Below, piece after piece: positions 34,241 through 44,823 of a DNA stretch of 64,000 nt (positions are counted from its first letter, which is position 1; every line of letters starts with the position of its first letter). Under the pieces are notes generated by a model. That model saw only the letters and a list, made by a program, of their open reading frames with translations, was not told where the DNA came from and did no database searches. The translations under genes and the position numbers were made by a program. Source of the DNA: Vicia villosa (lineage: Eukaryota; Streptophyta; Magnoliopsida; Fabales; Fabaceae); contig NC_081186.1 in assembly GCF_029867415.1 (NCBI RefSeq), positions 20,463,915 to 20,527,914 on the forward strand, given 5' to 3'.

Positions 34241-34617
34241 CACAAGCATGAACAACTAATCATGAAACAAAAGGTAGAATTTTTCTAGATCTTTCTTCTT
34301 TTCTCTCACAGCTTTTCTTTCTCAAATCACACATAACCATTTCTTACATATCAAAAACAAATAAAACTCATGGAACTGGTTTAACCAAAAAAATGGAAAG
34401 AGGATTACCGGTGTTTTCATGGTGGCTTGGACCCGAGATCGGCGAAGAGTTGTTTGGTGGCTGCAACCGGATGTTGGTGCTGCGATTCGGGATCGGAAGG
34501 AGCTAGTCCGATGGCTGTTGAAGGGTGCGGATCTGTTTTCTTCGGTGGCTCAGCTTCGGATCTGGGTGGTCATCGACGGTCGACCGTAAATTCGTCGAAG
34601 AGTGTTATCCGGTGGTT

Positions 34618-34622
34618 GGAGG
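34618..34622. repeat. Target-site duplication GGAGG, left copy
   Basis: It matches 57055-57059 exactly. These two copies bracket all three CopA LTRs, so the array occupies one insertion site. Confidence 0.9.
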
Positions 34623-36165
34623 TGTTAGACGCTGGCCTTAGGATCTAGAGGGGGGGTGAATAGATCGTTCACAGTTTTACGGAGTTAAACGACTTTTCAG
34701 CGGAAGTAATTCTGAATCGACTCGCGTCTATTCCGAACCACTATCGAAACGATTATATATGTGTTTAAAAACCAGTCAAAGACTTGAGGTAAGTGATAAG
34801 AGTATACGTTGCAGAATCAAAGCGTTGCTCTTACTTAAAATCAGATTAACTTCTTGTATGATGGACAATGTTTGCAATGCAGTAAGAGTGATAGAAACAA
34901 ATATACAAACACTTGGTGATAATGATCAAATTGAAGATGATTCAATGTGTGGTGGATTGTGATGTTTATGTAAGTTCTTAATTCACAATCTTAACACTCG
35001 AATCGTTGATCAATTTGCTATTATAACCAAATATGAACAGAATGTAAATGAAAAAGTAAAAGCGACAAGAACACGATATTTGTTTAGGCAGTTCGTCGAT
35101 CGTCCTCGCTACGACTACGTCTGCCCCCAATTCCAAACTGAAATTGGGTAATCTTTCATTAATGTTGAAAGTAGTATATACAAAGAAGATAACAAAGCGA
35201 TAAACCATAAACCAATTATGTCGATCCTTTGAATCTTCTTCCCCCTTAATCTTGAGTCAGATCAAGGTTATCCAAGAGCTTCACTTTGATCCCTTTCTGC
35301 AGTGTCTTCAATTCCCTCGAACCCTTGTTCTTCAATCTTCACACTCAGCCGGATCCTCGATGAAGCCTCTTGATAAAAACCCCCAAGAAACACCTATCTT
35401 GGAGGACAAAACCCGCAGATTTTATTCACCAAAAACCCCACAAATCTTCACCCACTAGGAATCTTCAATTCCGTTCCATGGACGTTATCGAACTCGATCA
35501 CTAACCCTCAACGCAAGAATGATTATGTGTAATTGTGTTGGAGATGACGAAGAACGAAGATGAGAAGCCTTTGTGTATCTTTCAGTCGTTGGTGTTACTT
35601 TGAATAATGAACCTTGGACAATATATATGATAGCTTAACAGTTGGAGATGAGAGAAACAGAATTTTTGGCATTCTTGATCAGTTAGGTCGACCTCTTGTA
35701 GTGCTTAGGTCGACCTAGCAGAGCTTGCAAAATTTTGCTCCCAGTTAGGTCGACCTGTTTAAGGAGTAGGTCGACCAGAATCCTCTTCAAATGCATTCTG
35801 GGGACATTTTCTCAGATTAGGTCGACCTAGTTGTTGTGTAGGTCGACCTAGCAGGCTGGTATGTAAAATTCATCAATTTAGGTCGACCTAGATGATGTGT
35901 GAGTCGACCTAGCAGGAGTATATGGATTTTTCTCCATTTTAGGTCGACCTGGGTTGATGGTAGGTCGACCTAACTGCTGTTTTTCTGCATTCTTCTTGTT
36001 TTGCTTGTGTTGAGTCAACCTATAAGCATAATGGGTTGACCTGTTCTATCATGAGTGATCAATGCTTGCTTTTCTTTGAGTTTTCTGCTTCCGCCTTGTT
36101 GTTTGAATGCTTATTTGAGTTTGCCATGAATCAAAAACATCTTTGAGTGTAATCTTGTATTCACA
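34623..36165 (-). repeat. CopA LTR1 (3' LTR)
   Basis: On the minus strand it runs from TGTGAATACAAG (36165) to GTCTAACA (34623). TATA box on the minus strand at 35622-35628. It differs from LTR2 at about four positions and from LTR3 at about five. Confidence 0.92.
35685..36045 (-). repeat. Array of paired palindromes AGGTCGACCT in CopA LTR1 U3
   Basis: Twelve words start near 35685, 35707, 35747, 35768, 35819, 35840, 35880, 35901, 35941, 35962, 36012 and 36037. Eight are exact, four degenerate. Start-to-start distances alternate about 21 with 40-51, giving six pairs. The array begins about 57 bp upstream of the TATA box. The same array recurs in LTR2 (about 50968-51328) and LTR3 (about 56574-56934). 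Confidence 0.92.
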
Positions 36166-36180
36166 TGCTCCCCCTTTTTG
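36166..36180 (-). other. CopA polypurine tract (interior 1)
   Basis: The minus strand reads AAAAAGGGGGAGCA directly before the LTR start TGTGAATAC. The same tract precedes LTR2 at 51449-51463. Confidence 0.85.
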
Positions 36181-36619
36181 ATGATGGCAAACCATTAGTC
36201 GAAGCTTTGGTAGTAAGTGATAAAGACTCAACAAAGCTCCCCCGTACATCCAGCATCTATCTCTCAACAAGGCAATCTCTCAACAAAGCTCCCCCGTACA
36301 CTCAGCATCTATCTCCCCCTTTGACAACATCAAAAAAAAAGTACGACGAAAATAGAAGAGTAACAAGAGAAACATAGATAAAATGCTAGCATTCATAAAA
36401 AGGTAGCCAGTGATAGCATGAGAGTCAAATGAGCAAGAGCGATATATGCATGAAGTCACTATAAGCATGTTAATTGATAGCATATTATAGTATCAATAAT
36501 ATTTTTGGAAGTGAACAACAATAACGTTACCGCTTTCTCAACTTTAATGACAGCCTTTAATCAATGTGGAATGACGCCTGGCTAGATGATGAACTACCTT
36601 TACCCTAAGAAAAATGTTA

Positions 36620-36626
36620 GCAAAAA

Positions 36627-36672
<46 letters not shown>
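36620..36672. repeat. (AT)n microsatellite, long allele in CopA interior 1
   Basis: The homologous tract in interior 2 (about 51911-51935) is 18 bp shorter. It accounts for nearly all of the length difference between the two interiors. Confidence 0.9.
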
Positions 36673-36674
<2 letters not shown>

Positions 36675-36706
36675 AAAGGAATAATATTAAGAGAGAACAA
36701 ACGTAA

Positions 36707-37681
36707 TTAGCCCAAATTAGAGATATCGAGTATCCCTAATTCCCTACGAATGTTGAAGTATTGCTCCGTTGCTAGAGGTTTGGTGAAGATGTCAGCTAGT
36801 TGCTTCTTGCTTTCTACATGTTCAAATGTAACGTCTCCTTTCTCAAAGTCAAGAAGTTGTTGCTTGATTTGTAGGCCAAGGAAGAAATTTAGCTCACCCA
36901 TGAGACTCATCTCAAATTCACTCTGCATAAGCTTAGAAAAATCTTTGACAAGTTTTGCATTAGTCGACCCAAATATAATGTCATCTACATAAATTTGGAC
37001 TAAGAGAATATCTTTATCTTTTCTTTTAATAAAGAGAGTAGTGTCAACTTTACCCCAAGAGTACCCTTGACTAAGAAGAAATTTGCTCAAACGTTCGTAC
37101 CAAGCCCGAGGGGCTTGTTTAAGACCGTATAGAGCACGTTTCAGCTTATAGACATGAGTTGGATACATGTAATTCTCAAAGCCGGGTGGCTGAGCAACAT
37201 AGACTTCTTCATTTATATAGCCATTTAGAAAGGCACTTTTAACATCCATTTGGAATAGTTTGAAGTCTTTAGAACAAGCATAAGCAAGTAAGAGACGAAT
37301 AGCTTCGAGACGTGCTACAGGAGCGTATGTCTCTTCATAATCAATACCTTCCTCTTGATTATAACCTTGGGCAACTAATCTAGCTTTGTTTCTAGTAATA
37401 ACGCCGTTTTCATCAAGTTTGTTACGAAAAACCCATCTAGTGCCTATTACTTGATGATCTCCCGGATGAGGGACTAAGTCCCAAACATCATTCCGTTTAA
37501 ATTGGTTTAATTCTTCTTGCATGGCCATTAGCCAATGCTCATCAAGTAATGCATCCTTAGCGTTTTTCGGCTCAACTTGTGAAACAAAAGCAAAATGATG
37601 ACAGAAGTTACTTATCTTTGAGCGTGTTGTAACGCCCCTTGAGATGTCTCCTATTATATTGTCAATTGGATGGTCTTTCAC
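36707..37681 (-). pseudogene. CopA copy 1: RT with deleted RNase H
   Basis: 324 codons. RT is intact, from the [12 protein letters not shown] motif through [20 protein letters not shown] to the catalytic YVDD at about 231-234. At about residue 274 it jumps from LQIKQ to the last 50 residues, which end in the ADIFTKPLA motif of RNase H. Roughly 200 residues of RNase H are absent. The deletion is shared with the copy at 51972-52946. The upstream part of this pol frame is displaced to 47396-48136 by the SIRE insertion. Confidence 0.9.
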
Positions 37682-37719
37682 ATTTGTCCAGGCCTTGGGA
37701 AGTTCTTCATTGTTTGAGA

Positions 37720-38929
37720 TGTTAGAACAAGATTTGTTCTGATCAATTATCTTAGTTTTGATGATAACAATAATATGAATTTTGCTTAAGATTATATGGT
37801 ACTCTAATCCAATGCAATTTCCTTTTCAGGAAATATATATAAAGAGTACGCATAATTCAGCGCTCAGAAGCTTTGTCTCAAAGGGTTCAGCATGCAACAT
37901 CAGAACATGGTCTGGCAAGACATCAGAAGATGATCGAAGCAGAATCAGAACATGGGTCTATGGAAGCATCAGAAGAACATGAGATCAGAAGCACTGAAGC
38001 TCAGAAGATGGTATCACGCTTAGAAGCACTTCAAGGTCAGAAGATCAGAAGATGCTATGCACCAAGCTGTTTGACTCTGATGATATTCAAACGTTGTATT
38101 CACAAACATCAGATCAGAAGAAAGTACAAGTGGCAAGCTACGCTGACTGACAAAAGGAACGTTAAAAGCTATTAAAGGCTACGTCAGTAGACACAGTGTG
38201 AACAAGGCTCGAGGTAGTTGACAAAAGCGTATAACATTAAATGCGATGCTGTACGGAACACGCAAAGCATTAAATGCATTCAACGGTCATCTTCTCCCAC
38301 GCCTATAAATATGAAGTTCTGATGAGAAGCAAGGTTAACGATCCTGAACAATATAATTCAAATTAACTTGCTGAAACTCTGTTCAAATCAAAACTCAGAA
38401 TCTTCATCTTCATCAAAGCTCACTACATTGCTGTTGTAATATATTAGTGAGATTAAGCTTAAACGTTAAGAGAAATATCACAGTTGTGATTATCGCTTTT
38501 AAGAAGCATTTGTAAACTCTTAGAATTGATTACATTAAGTTGTAAGGAACTAGAGTGATCGTGTTGATCAGAATACTCTAGGAAGTCTTAGGAGTGAACT
38601 AAGCAAGTTGTAACTAGAGTGATCGTGTTGATCAGTAGACTCTAGAAAAGTCTTAGAGGGTATCTAAGCAGTTGTTCCTGGAGTGATCAGTGTGTGATCA
38701 GAAGACTCTGGAAGACTTAGTTGCTGACTAAGTGGAAAACCATTGTAATCCGTGCGATTAGTGGATTAAATCCTCAGTTGAGGTAAATCATCTCTGCGGG
38801 GGTGGACTGGAGTAGTTTAGTTAACAACGAACCAGGATAAAAATAACTGTGCAATTTATTTTTATCTGTCAAGTTTTTAAAGCTACACTTATTCAAACCC
38901 CCCCTTTCTAAGTGTTTTTCTATCCTTCA
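37720..38929 (+). repeat. SIRE 5' LTR
   Basis: Begins TGTTAGAACAAG and ends TATCCTTCA. TATA box TATAAAT at 38304-38310. Three diverged units of 'ctagagtgatcgtgttgatcag...actctag' lie at about 38545-38735. Confidence 0.93.
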
Positions 38930-38931
38930 AT

Positions 38932-38943
38932 TGGCATCAGAGC
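38932..38943 (+). other. SIRE primer-binding site
   Basis: TGGCATCAGAGC, two bases after the LTR. It is one mismatch from the common initiator-Met tRNA PBS (TGGTATCAGAGC). Confidence 0.85.
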
Positions 38944-39015
38944 GCCGGTTCTAAGGTGCAAGCACTTAACCGTGTTTAGAAAAGATTCAGGAAGAGAAAA
39001 ACGCTTCAGTAAAAG

Positions 39016-40941
39016 ATGGTTGATGAAAGTGAAAAGTCTACACCTACACCTGCATCTACATCTGGCTCTGCTGAGCAATACAACGGTAACAATGGTTATA
39101 CTAGACCGCCGGTATTTGATGGTGAAAACTTTGAATACTGGAAAGATAAACTGGAAAGTTACTTTCTGGGTCTAGATGGTGATCTATGGGATCTTCTGAT
39201 GGATGGTTACAAACATCCTGTAAATGCCAGAGGCGTAAAGCTAACAAGGCAAGAAATGGATGATGATCAGAAAAAGCTTTTCAGGAATCATCATAAATGC
39301 AGAACTGTTTTGCTGAATGCTATCTCTCATGCTGAGTATGAGAAGATATCTAACAGGGAAACGGCCTATGACATATATGAGTCCTTGAAAATGACTCATG
39401 AAGGAAATGCTCAAGTCAAGGAGACTAAAGCTCTAGCTTTAATCCAGAAGTATGAAGCCTTCAAGATGGAGGATGATGAAGACATTGAAAAGATGTTTTC
39501 AAGATTTCAAACTCTTACTGCTGGATTGAGAGTTCTTGACAAGGGATACACCAAGGCTGATCACGTAAAGAAGATCATCAGAAGCTTACCCAGAAGATGG
39601 GGTCCTATGGTGACTGCATTCAAGATTGCAAAGAATCTGAATGAAGTTTCTCTGGAAGAGCTCATCAGTGCCTTGAGAAGTCATGAAATAGAGCTGGACG
39701 CAAATGAGCCTCAAAAGAAAGGTAAGTCTATTGCATTAAAATCTAATATCAAGAAATGCACTAACGCTTTTCAGGCCAGAGAAGAAGATCCTGAAGAATC
39801 AGAATCTGAAGAAGAAAATGAACTGTCCCTGATCTCCAGAAGGCTAAATCAACTCTGGAAGACCAAGCAAAGGAAGTTCAGAGGCTTCAGAAGTTCAAAG
39901 AAATTTGAACGTGGAGAATCTTCTGATGATAGAAGATTTGACAAGAAGAAGGTCATGTGCTATGAATGCAATGAGCCTGGACACTACAAGAATGAATGTC
40001 CAAATCTTCAGAAGGAAAATCCCAAGAAGAAGTTTCATAAGAAGAAAAGTCTTATGGCAACCTGGGATGAGTCAGAAGATGATTCAGACTCTGAAGATGA
40101 GCAGGCTAACTGTGCGCTGATGGCGACAGAAGATGACGGATCAGAATCTACATCAGAATCAGATTCTGAAGAGGTATTTTCTGAACTTACTAGAGATGAG
40201 TTAGTTTCCGGTCTAACTGAACTACTGGAACTCAAGTCTCAGATTAGTCTCAAATACAAAAAGCTGAAAAAGCAATTTGAATTTGAAACAAAGAAGCTTG
40301 AGTTGGAGAATTCTGAATTAAAAGAAAAACTTTTAAAATTATCCAATAATGTTGGATCCCCTTCTGATTCAGAAAAATCCACTCCTAGTCTAAACCATAT
40401 TCTGAAAGAATATGATTTAAGTTTCAGGAAGTTCTTATCTAGAAGCATTGGCAGAAGTCAGCTAGCTTCTATGATATATGATGTGTCTGGAAACAAAAGA
40501 GTCGGCATTGGTTTTGAGGGTGAAACCCCATACAAACTTGAACCTGTTGATGAAATGAAAATCACATACAAGCCATTGTATGATCAGTTCAAGTATGGCC
40601 ACTCCCATGATATTAGGCACACTTCACATGCTCAAAGCTTTCACATTACACACACCAAAAAGCATGTGACACAACCTAGGAAATATCATGAAACTCACAT
40701 TAAAAATTATCATGCTGTTCCTCCTTCTGCTTACAATGTTAAACCCAAGTTCAATCAGAACTTGAGAAAATCTAACAAGAAAGGACCCAAGAAAATGTGG
40801 GTACCTAAGGATAAGATTATTCCTATTGCAGATATCCTTGACTGCAAAAAGGACAAAGCACAACATGTCATGGTACCTGGACTCTGGATGCTCGCGACAC
40901 ATGACAGGAAGAAGGTCTATGTTCCAAGACCTGGTGCTTAA
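39016..40941 (+). CDS. gag: SIRE gag
   Basis: 641 codons from the first ATG after the PBS. Residues about 35-235 form a copia Gag core (UBN2/DUF4219-like) starting with the PPVFDGENFEYWK motif. A CCHC knuckle CYECNEPGHYKNEC lies at residues 315-328. A Ser/Asp/Glu-rich stretch and a coiled coil (about 400-450) follow. Gag packages element RNA into particles. The last about 38 codons overlap the pol frame in another register, so the protease is reached only by a frame change. Confidence 0.92.
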   Translation: MVDESEKSTPTPASTSGSAEQYNGNNGYTRPPVFDGENFEYWKDKLESYFLGLDGDLWDLLMDGYKHPVNARGVKLTRQEMDDDQKKLFRNHHKCRTVLLNAISHAEYEKISNRETAYDIYESLKMTHEGNAQVKETKALALIQKYEAFKMEDDEDIEKMFSRFQTLTAGLRVLDKGYTKADHVKKIIRSLPRRWGPMVTAFKIAKNLNEVSLEELISALRSHEIELDANEPQKKGKSIALKSNIKKCTNAFQAREEDPEESESEEENELSLISRRLNQLWKTKQRKFRGFRSSKKFERGESSDDRRFDKKKVMCYECNEPGHYKNECPNLQKENPKKKFHKKKSLMATWDESEDDSDSEDEQANCALMATEDDGSESTSESDSEEVFSELTRDELVSGLTELLELKSQISLKYKKLKKQFEFETKKLELENSELKEKLLKLSNNVGSPSDSEKSTPSLNHILKEYDLSFRKFLSRSIGRSQLASMIYDVSGNKRVGIGFEGETPYKLEPVDEMKITYKPLYDQFKYGHSHDIRHTSHAQSFHITHTKKHVTQPRKYHETHIKNYHAVPPSAYNVKPKFNQNLRKSNKKGPKKMWVPKDKIIPIADILDCKKDKAQHVMVPGLWMLATHDRKKVYVPRPGA

Positions 40942-43900
40942 GTCTGGAGGAGAAGTCAAGTTTGGAGGAGATCAGAAGGGCGAGATAATTGGCTCTGGAA
41001 CTATAAAGTCTGGTAACTCTCCTTCCATTTCTAATGTACTTCTTGTGGAAGGATTAACACATAACCTCTTATCTATCAGTCAATTGAGTGACAATGGTTA
41101 TGATATAATCTTTAATCAAGAGTCTTGCAAGGCTGTAAATCAGAAGGATGGCTCAATCCTATTTACAGGCAAGAGGAAGAACAACATTTATAAGACAGAT
41201 CTGCAAGATCTTATGAGTCAGAAGGTGACTTGTCTTATGTCTGTTTCTGAAGAGCAGTGGGTCTGGCACAGAAGATTAGGTCATGCTAGTTTGAGAAAGA
41301 TTTCTCAGATTAACAAACTGAATCTGGTCAGAGGACTCCCTAATCTGAAATTCAAATCAGATGCTCTTTGTGAAGCATGTCAGAAGGGCAAGTTCTCCAA
41401 ACCTGCATTCAAGTCCAAGAATGTTGTTTCTACCTCAAGGCCATTAGAACTCTTGCACATTGATCTGTTTGGCCCAGTCAAAACAGCATCTGTCAGAGGG
41501 AAGAAATATGGATTAGTCATCGTAGATGATTATAGCCGCTGGACATGGGTAAAATTCTTGAGACACAAGGATGAGACTCATTCAGTGTTCTTTGATTTCT
41601 GCATTCAGATTCAATCTGAAAAAGAGTGTAAAATCATAAAGGTTAGAAGTGATCATGGTGGTGAATTTGAGAACAGATCCTTTGAAGAGTTCTTCAAAGA
41701 AAATGGTATTGCCCATGATTTCTCTTGTCCTAGAACTCCACAGCAAAATGGGGTTGTAGAACGAAAGAATAGGACTCTGCAAGAAATGGCCAGAACCATG
41801 ATCAATGAAACCAATATGGCTAAGCATTTCTGGGCAGAAGCAATAAACACTGCTTGCTATATTCAGAATAGAATCTCTATCAGACCTATTCTAAATAAGA
41901 CTCCTTATGAATTGTGGAAGAATAGAAAGCCCAACATTTCATATTTCCATCCTTTTGGATGTGTATGCTTTATTCTGAACACTAAAGATCATCTTGGTAA
42001 GTTTGATTCCAAAGCACAAAAATGTTTCCTTCTTGGATATTCTGAACGCTCAAAAGGCTACAGAGTATACAATACTGAAACATTGATTGTAGAAGAATCA
42101 ATCAATATCAGGTTTGATGATAAGCTTGGTTCTGAAAAACCAAAGCAGTTTGATAATTTTGCAGATTGTGATATTGATATATCAGAAGTTGTTGAGCCAA
42201 GAAGCAACGCATCAGAAGCAGAGCTCCTCAGAAGCAAAGAACCTGAAGATCAAGTATCAGCTTCTCTGGAGGATCTAAGCATTTCTGAAGAACCATCTGT
42301 CAGAAGATCATCCAGACTCATCTCTGGTCATTCAGAAGATGTCATTCTTGGAAAGAAGGATGATCCAATTAGAACAAGAGCATTCCTTAAGAACAATGCA
42401 GATTGTCAATTAGGTCTTGTATCTTTGATCGAGCCAACTTCTGTTGATCATGCTCTAGAAGATCCAGACTGGATAATTGCTATGCAAGAAGAACTGAATC
42501 AGTTTACAAGGAATGATGTTTGGGATCTTGTTCCTAGACCAGATGGATTCAATATAATTGGTACAAAATGGGTCTTCAGAAACAAGCTCAGTGAGAAAGG
42601 TGAAGTGGTAAGGAACAAAGCCAGACTGGTGGCTCAGGGTTATAGTCAGCAAGAAGGGATTGACTACACAGAAACCTTTGCACCAGTGGCCAGGTTAGAA
42701 TCTATTCGTCTATTAATTTCTTTTGCCACTCAACATAACATCACTCTTTATCAGATGGATGTTAAGAGTGCCTTCTTAAATGGTTATATAGATGAAGAAG
42801 TCTATGTCCATCAACCTCCTGGTTTTGAAGACTCTATGTCTCCTAATCATGTTTTTAAACTTAAGAAATCATTGTATGGATTGAAACAGGCGCCCAGAGC
42901 TTGGTATGAACGCTTAAGTTCTTTCCTTCTGAATAATGGTTTCACTAGAGGAAAAGTGGACACTACTCTCTTTCGTAAAACCTTTAAAAGGGATATTTTA
43001 ATTTGTCAAATATATGTAGATGATATTATTTTTGGAACATCTAATGCTACACTTGGAAAGGAGTTTGCTGAGTCTATGCAGGCTGAGTTTGAAATGAGCA
43101 TGATGGGAGAACTCAAATATTTCCTCGGAATACAAATAAATCAAACATCAGAAGGAACGTATGTTCACCAAACCAAGTATGTGAATGAACTTCTGAAGAA
43201 GTTTAATCTTCTAGACTGCAAAGAAGCCAAAACTCCTATGCATCCAACATGCATCCTAGGTAAGGATGAGGTAAGTAAGAAGGTAGATCAGAAGTTATAC
43301 AGAGGTATGATTGGATCTCTTCTATATCTGACTGCTTCTAGACCTGACATTCTGTTCAGTGTTTGTTTGTGTGCTAGATTCCAATCAGATCCTAGAGAAT
43401 CTCATTTAACTGCTGTTAAGAGAATTCTAAGGTATCTGAAAGGTACTACTAATGTTGGCTTAGTTTACAGAAAATCTAAAGAATACAACTTAGTAGGATT
43501 CTGCGATGCTGACTATGCTGGAGACAGAATTGAAAGAAAAAGTACTTCAGGAAGTTGCCAATTTCTTGGAAGTCATTTGATCTCCTGGTACAGCAAGAAG
43601 CAAGCAACTATTGCTCTATCAACAACAGAAGCAGAATATGTCGCTGCTGCTGGTTGTAGTACACAGATGCTCTGGATGAAGAGTCAGTTAGAAGATTATC
43701 AGATATTTGAGAGTAACATTCCTATATTATGTGATAATACTTCTGCTATATGTTTATCTAAGAATCCTATTCTTCATTCAAAAGCTAAAAATATTGAGAT
43801 TAAACATCATTTCATAAGGGACTATGTTCAGAAGGGTGTTATATCTTTAAACTTTGTTGATACAGACCATCAATGGGCTGATATCTTTACAAAACCCCTG

Positions 43901-43960
43901 GCTGAAGATAGGTTTAAGTTCATTCTGAAGAACATCAGTATGGATTTATGCCCAGAATGA
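40826..43960 (+). CDS. pol: SIRE pol: protease, integrase, RT, RNase H
   Basis: The open frame is about 1,044 codons. The start given is the first possible codon after the upstream stop and is not a likely initiator. Protease motif DSGCSRHMTG is near residue 19. Integrase has the HHCC region (HRRLGHASL..CEACQKGK) and the DDE core (HIDLFGP, SDHGGEF, PQQNGVVERKNR). RT has YVDD at 730-733. RNase H has CDADYAGD, STTEAEYVAAA and the closing [13 protein letters not shown]. No internal stop was seen. It lies one base ahead of gag, which needs a +1 shift. Candidate slip at 'aaaaagga' near 40849, or a single-base indel that disables this copy. Confidence 0.92.
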   Translation: MQISLTAKRTKHNMSWYLDSGCSRHMTGRRSMFQDLVLKSGGEVKFGGDQKGEIIGSGTIKSGNSPSISNVLLVEGLTHNLLSISQLSDNGYDIIFNQESCKAVNQKDGSILFTGKRKNNIYKTDLQDLMSQKVTCLMSVSEEQWVWHRRLGHASLRKISQINKLNLVRGLPNLKFKSDALCEACQKGKFSKPAFKSKNVVSTSRPLELLHIDLFGPVKTASVRGKKYGLVIVDDYSRWTWVKFLRHKDETHSVFFDFCIQIQSEKECKIIKVRSDHGGEFENRSFEEFFKENGIAHDFSCPRTPQQNGVVERKNRTLQEMARTMINETNMAKHFWAEAINTACYIQNRISIRPILNKTPYELWKNRKPNISYFHPFGCVCFILNTKDHLGKFDSKAQKCFLLGYSERSKGYRVYNTETLIVEESINIRFDDKLGSEKPKQFDNFADCDIDISEVVEPRSNASEAELLRSKEPEDQVSASLEDLSISEEPSVRRSSRLISGHSEDVILGKKDDPIRTRAFLKNNADCQLGLVSLIEPTSVDHALEDPDWIIAMQEELNQFTRNDVWDLVPRPDGFNIIGTKWVFRNKLSEKGEVVRNKARLVAQGYSQQEGIDYTETFAPVARLESIRLLISFATQHNITLYQMDVKSAFLNGYIDEEVYVHQPPGFEDSMSPNHVFKLKKSLYGLKQAPRAWYERLSSFLLNNGFTRGKVDTTLFRKTFKRDILICQIYVDDIIFGTSNATLGKEFAESMQAEFEMSMMGELKYFLGIQINQTSEGTYVHQTKYVNELLKKFNLLDCKEAKTPMHPTCILGKDEVSKKVDQKLYRGMIGSLLYLTASRPDILFSVCLCARFQSDPRESHLTAVKRILRYLKGTTNVGLVYRKSKEYNLVGFCDADYAGDRIERKSTSGSCQFLGSHLISWYSKKQATIALSTTEAEYVAAAGCSTQMLWMKSQLEDYQIFESNIPILCDNTSAICLSKNPILHSKAKNIEIKHHFIRDYVQKGVISLNFVDTDHQWADIFTKPLAEDRFKFILKNISMDLCPE

Positions 43961-44427
43961 GAAGATGAGAAGTTCTTATGTATGAGTAACTTCTGAAATG
44001 AAAATGGATTATTTTTTATATATCAGAAGTTCTGATTGAAATCTTTTAGAAATTATGATTCGGTTATTACTAACGTTTCATTGTCTAAGTTGATTCAGAA
44101 CCTCTTTTAAAGCAAAACAGCAGTTACATTTTTATCTCGGGATGGTAAACCTGTCGTTACTATTCATGGATAAGCGCGCGTGCAGTTGAAGGGACGCCGA
44201 CCATAGGTAACTGTGCTAGTCACCTCATTTGTCTTTATCATCTCTCCTCACGTCACGTAACATTAAATGCTTTTCATCATTCGTTTCATTTTATTTTCTT
44301 TTAAATACTCTTCAAACTCTTCTCTTTCCCTCTCATCTTTCTCTATCTCTTTGCATTCCTCATCAAGTTTTTTCTCTCTCTCTCTTCCATATCAAACCCT
44401 ACCTGTTCATTTTTCTGCAAACCCATC

Positions 44428-44823
44428 ATGAACTCTTCATCAAGCCCAGGAAATAATGAAAATGATCAAAACAACAAAAGAAAAGCTGTTGAAACATCAC
44501 CTTCCAAACCCAAAAAGATCAAAATCACCTATGATCCTCTCAAGGTGAATCCTTTCGAAGCAATGTTGTCTGGAAACTATTCTAGACGTGTGTTTCATCC
44601 TCCTGGTGAAAGCCCTCCATCATCTCCATCTTCTTCCTCATCTTTCGACCTTCAAGACTCAGCTTCCTCTTCATCTAACCTTTCCTCTCCCTTAATCTCT
44701 TCTGAAGAAATCTCTTCATCTTCACCCGCTGAGAATGTTGTCTCTGGTAAAGATGGTGGAAGATCTGCATCAGGACCAAGTCTCCCTGACTCCTCGCCTG
44801 AAAGCCCGAGAAGCAGTCAATGA
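44428..44823 (+). CDS. Short SIRE ORF3 in the env-like position, probably truncated
   Basis: 131 codons from an ATG at 44428, about 470 bp after pol. It opens with a basic KRKAVET..KPKKIK stretch that resembles a nuclear localisation signal and is then Ser/Pro-rich. SIRE/Maximus elements often carry a much longer ORF here, called env-like. I see no signal peptide or transmembrane segment. An A/T-rich stretch with AATGAAAA follows. It may be only the N-terminal remnant. Confidence 0.6.
   Translation: MNSSSSPGNNENDQNNKRKAVETSPSKPKKIKITYDPLKVNPFEAMLSGNYSRRVFHPPGESPPSSPSSSSSFDLQDSASSSSNLSSPLISSEEISSSSPAENVVSGKDGGRSASGPSLPDSSPESPRSSQ

Larger units (their letters stand above)
32694..34622 (-). repeat. 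Ogre-C 5' LTR, inner part (PBS-side half)
   Basis: The minus strand ends ACCGCAACA at 32694. The U5 signature 'gagtcgccaccgactttt' and 'aaaagggaaggtggtagcaccc' matches the U5 ends of Ogre-A and Ogre-B. The LTR is interrupted at 34622 by the CopA array and resumes at 57060. The two halves sum to about 4.0 kb. Confidence 0.75.

Noticed and set aside
34618..34622. GGAGG as a chance match
   Set aside because: The identical 5-mer directly follows the far LTR3 end at 57055, and both sides meet TG..CA edges. Accepted as a real duplication.
34427..34648. GC-rich Gly/Ser ORF as a host gene fragment
   Set aside because: It lies in the Ogre-C LTR and crosses the CopA insertion edge at 34622/34623, so it cannot be an original gene.
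35685..36045. CRISPR-like array of regularly spaced repeats
   Set aside because: Plant retrotransposon LTR context, 10-bp words, spacers too short and paired, and no cas genes.
44428..44823. Retroviral envelope gene
   Set aside because: No signal peptide, transmembrane segment or furin-like site, and only 131 codons. Position alone does not support an envelope function.
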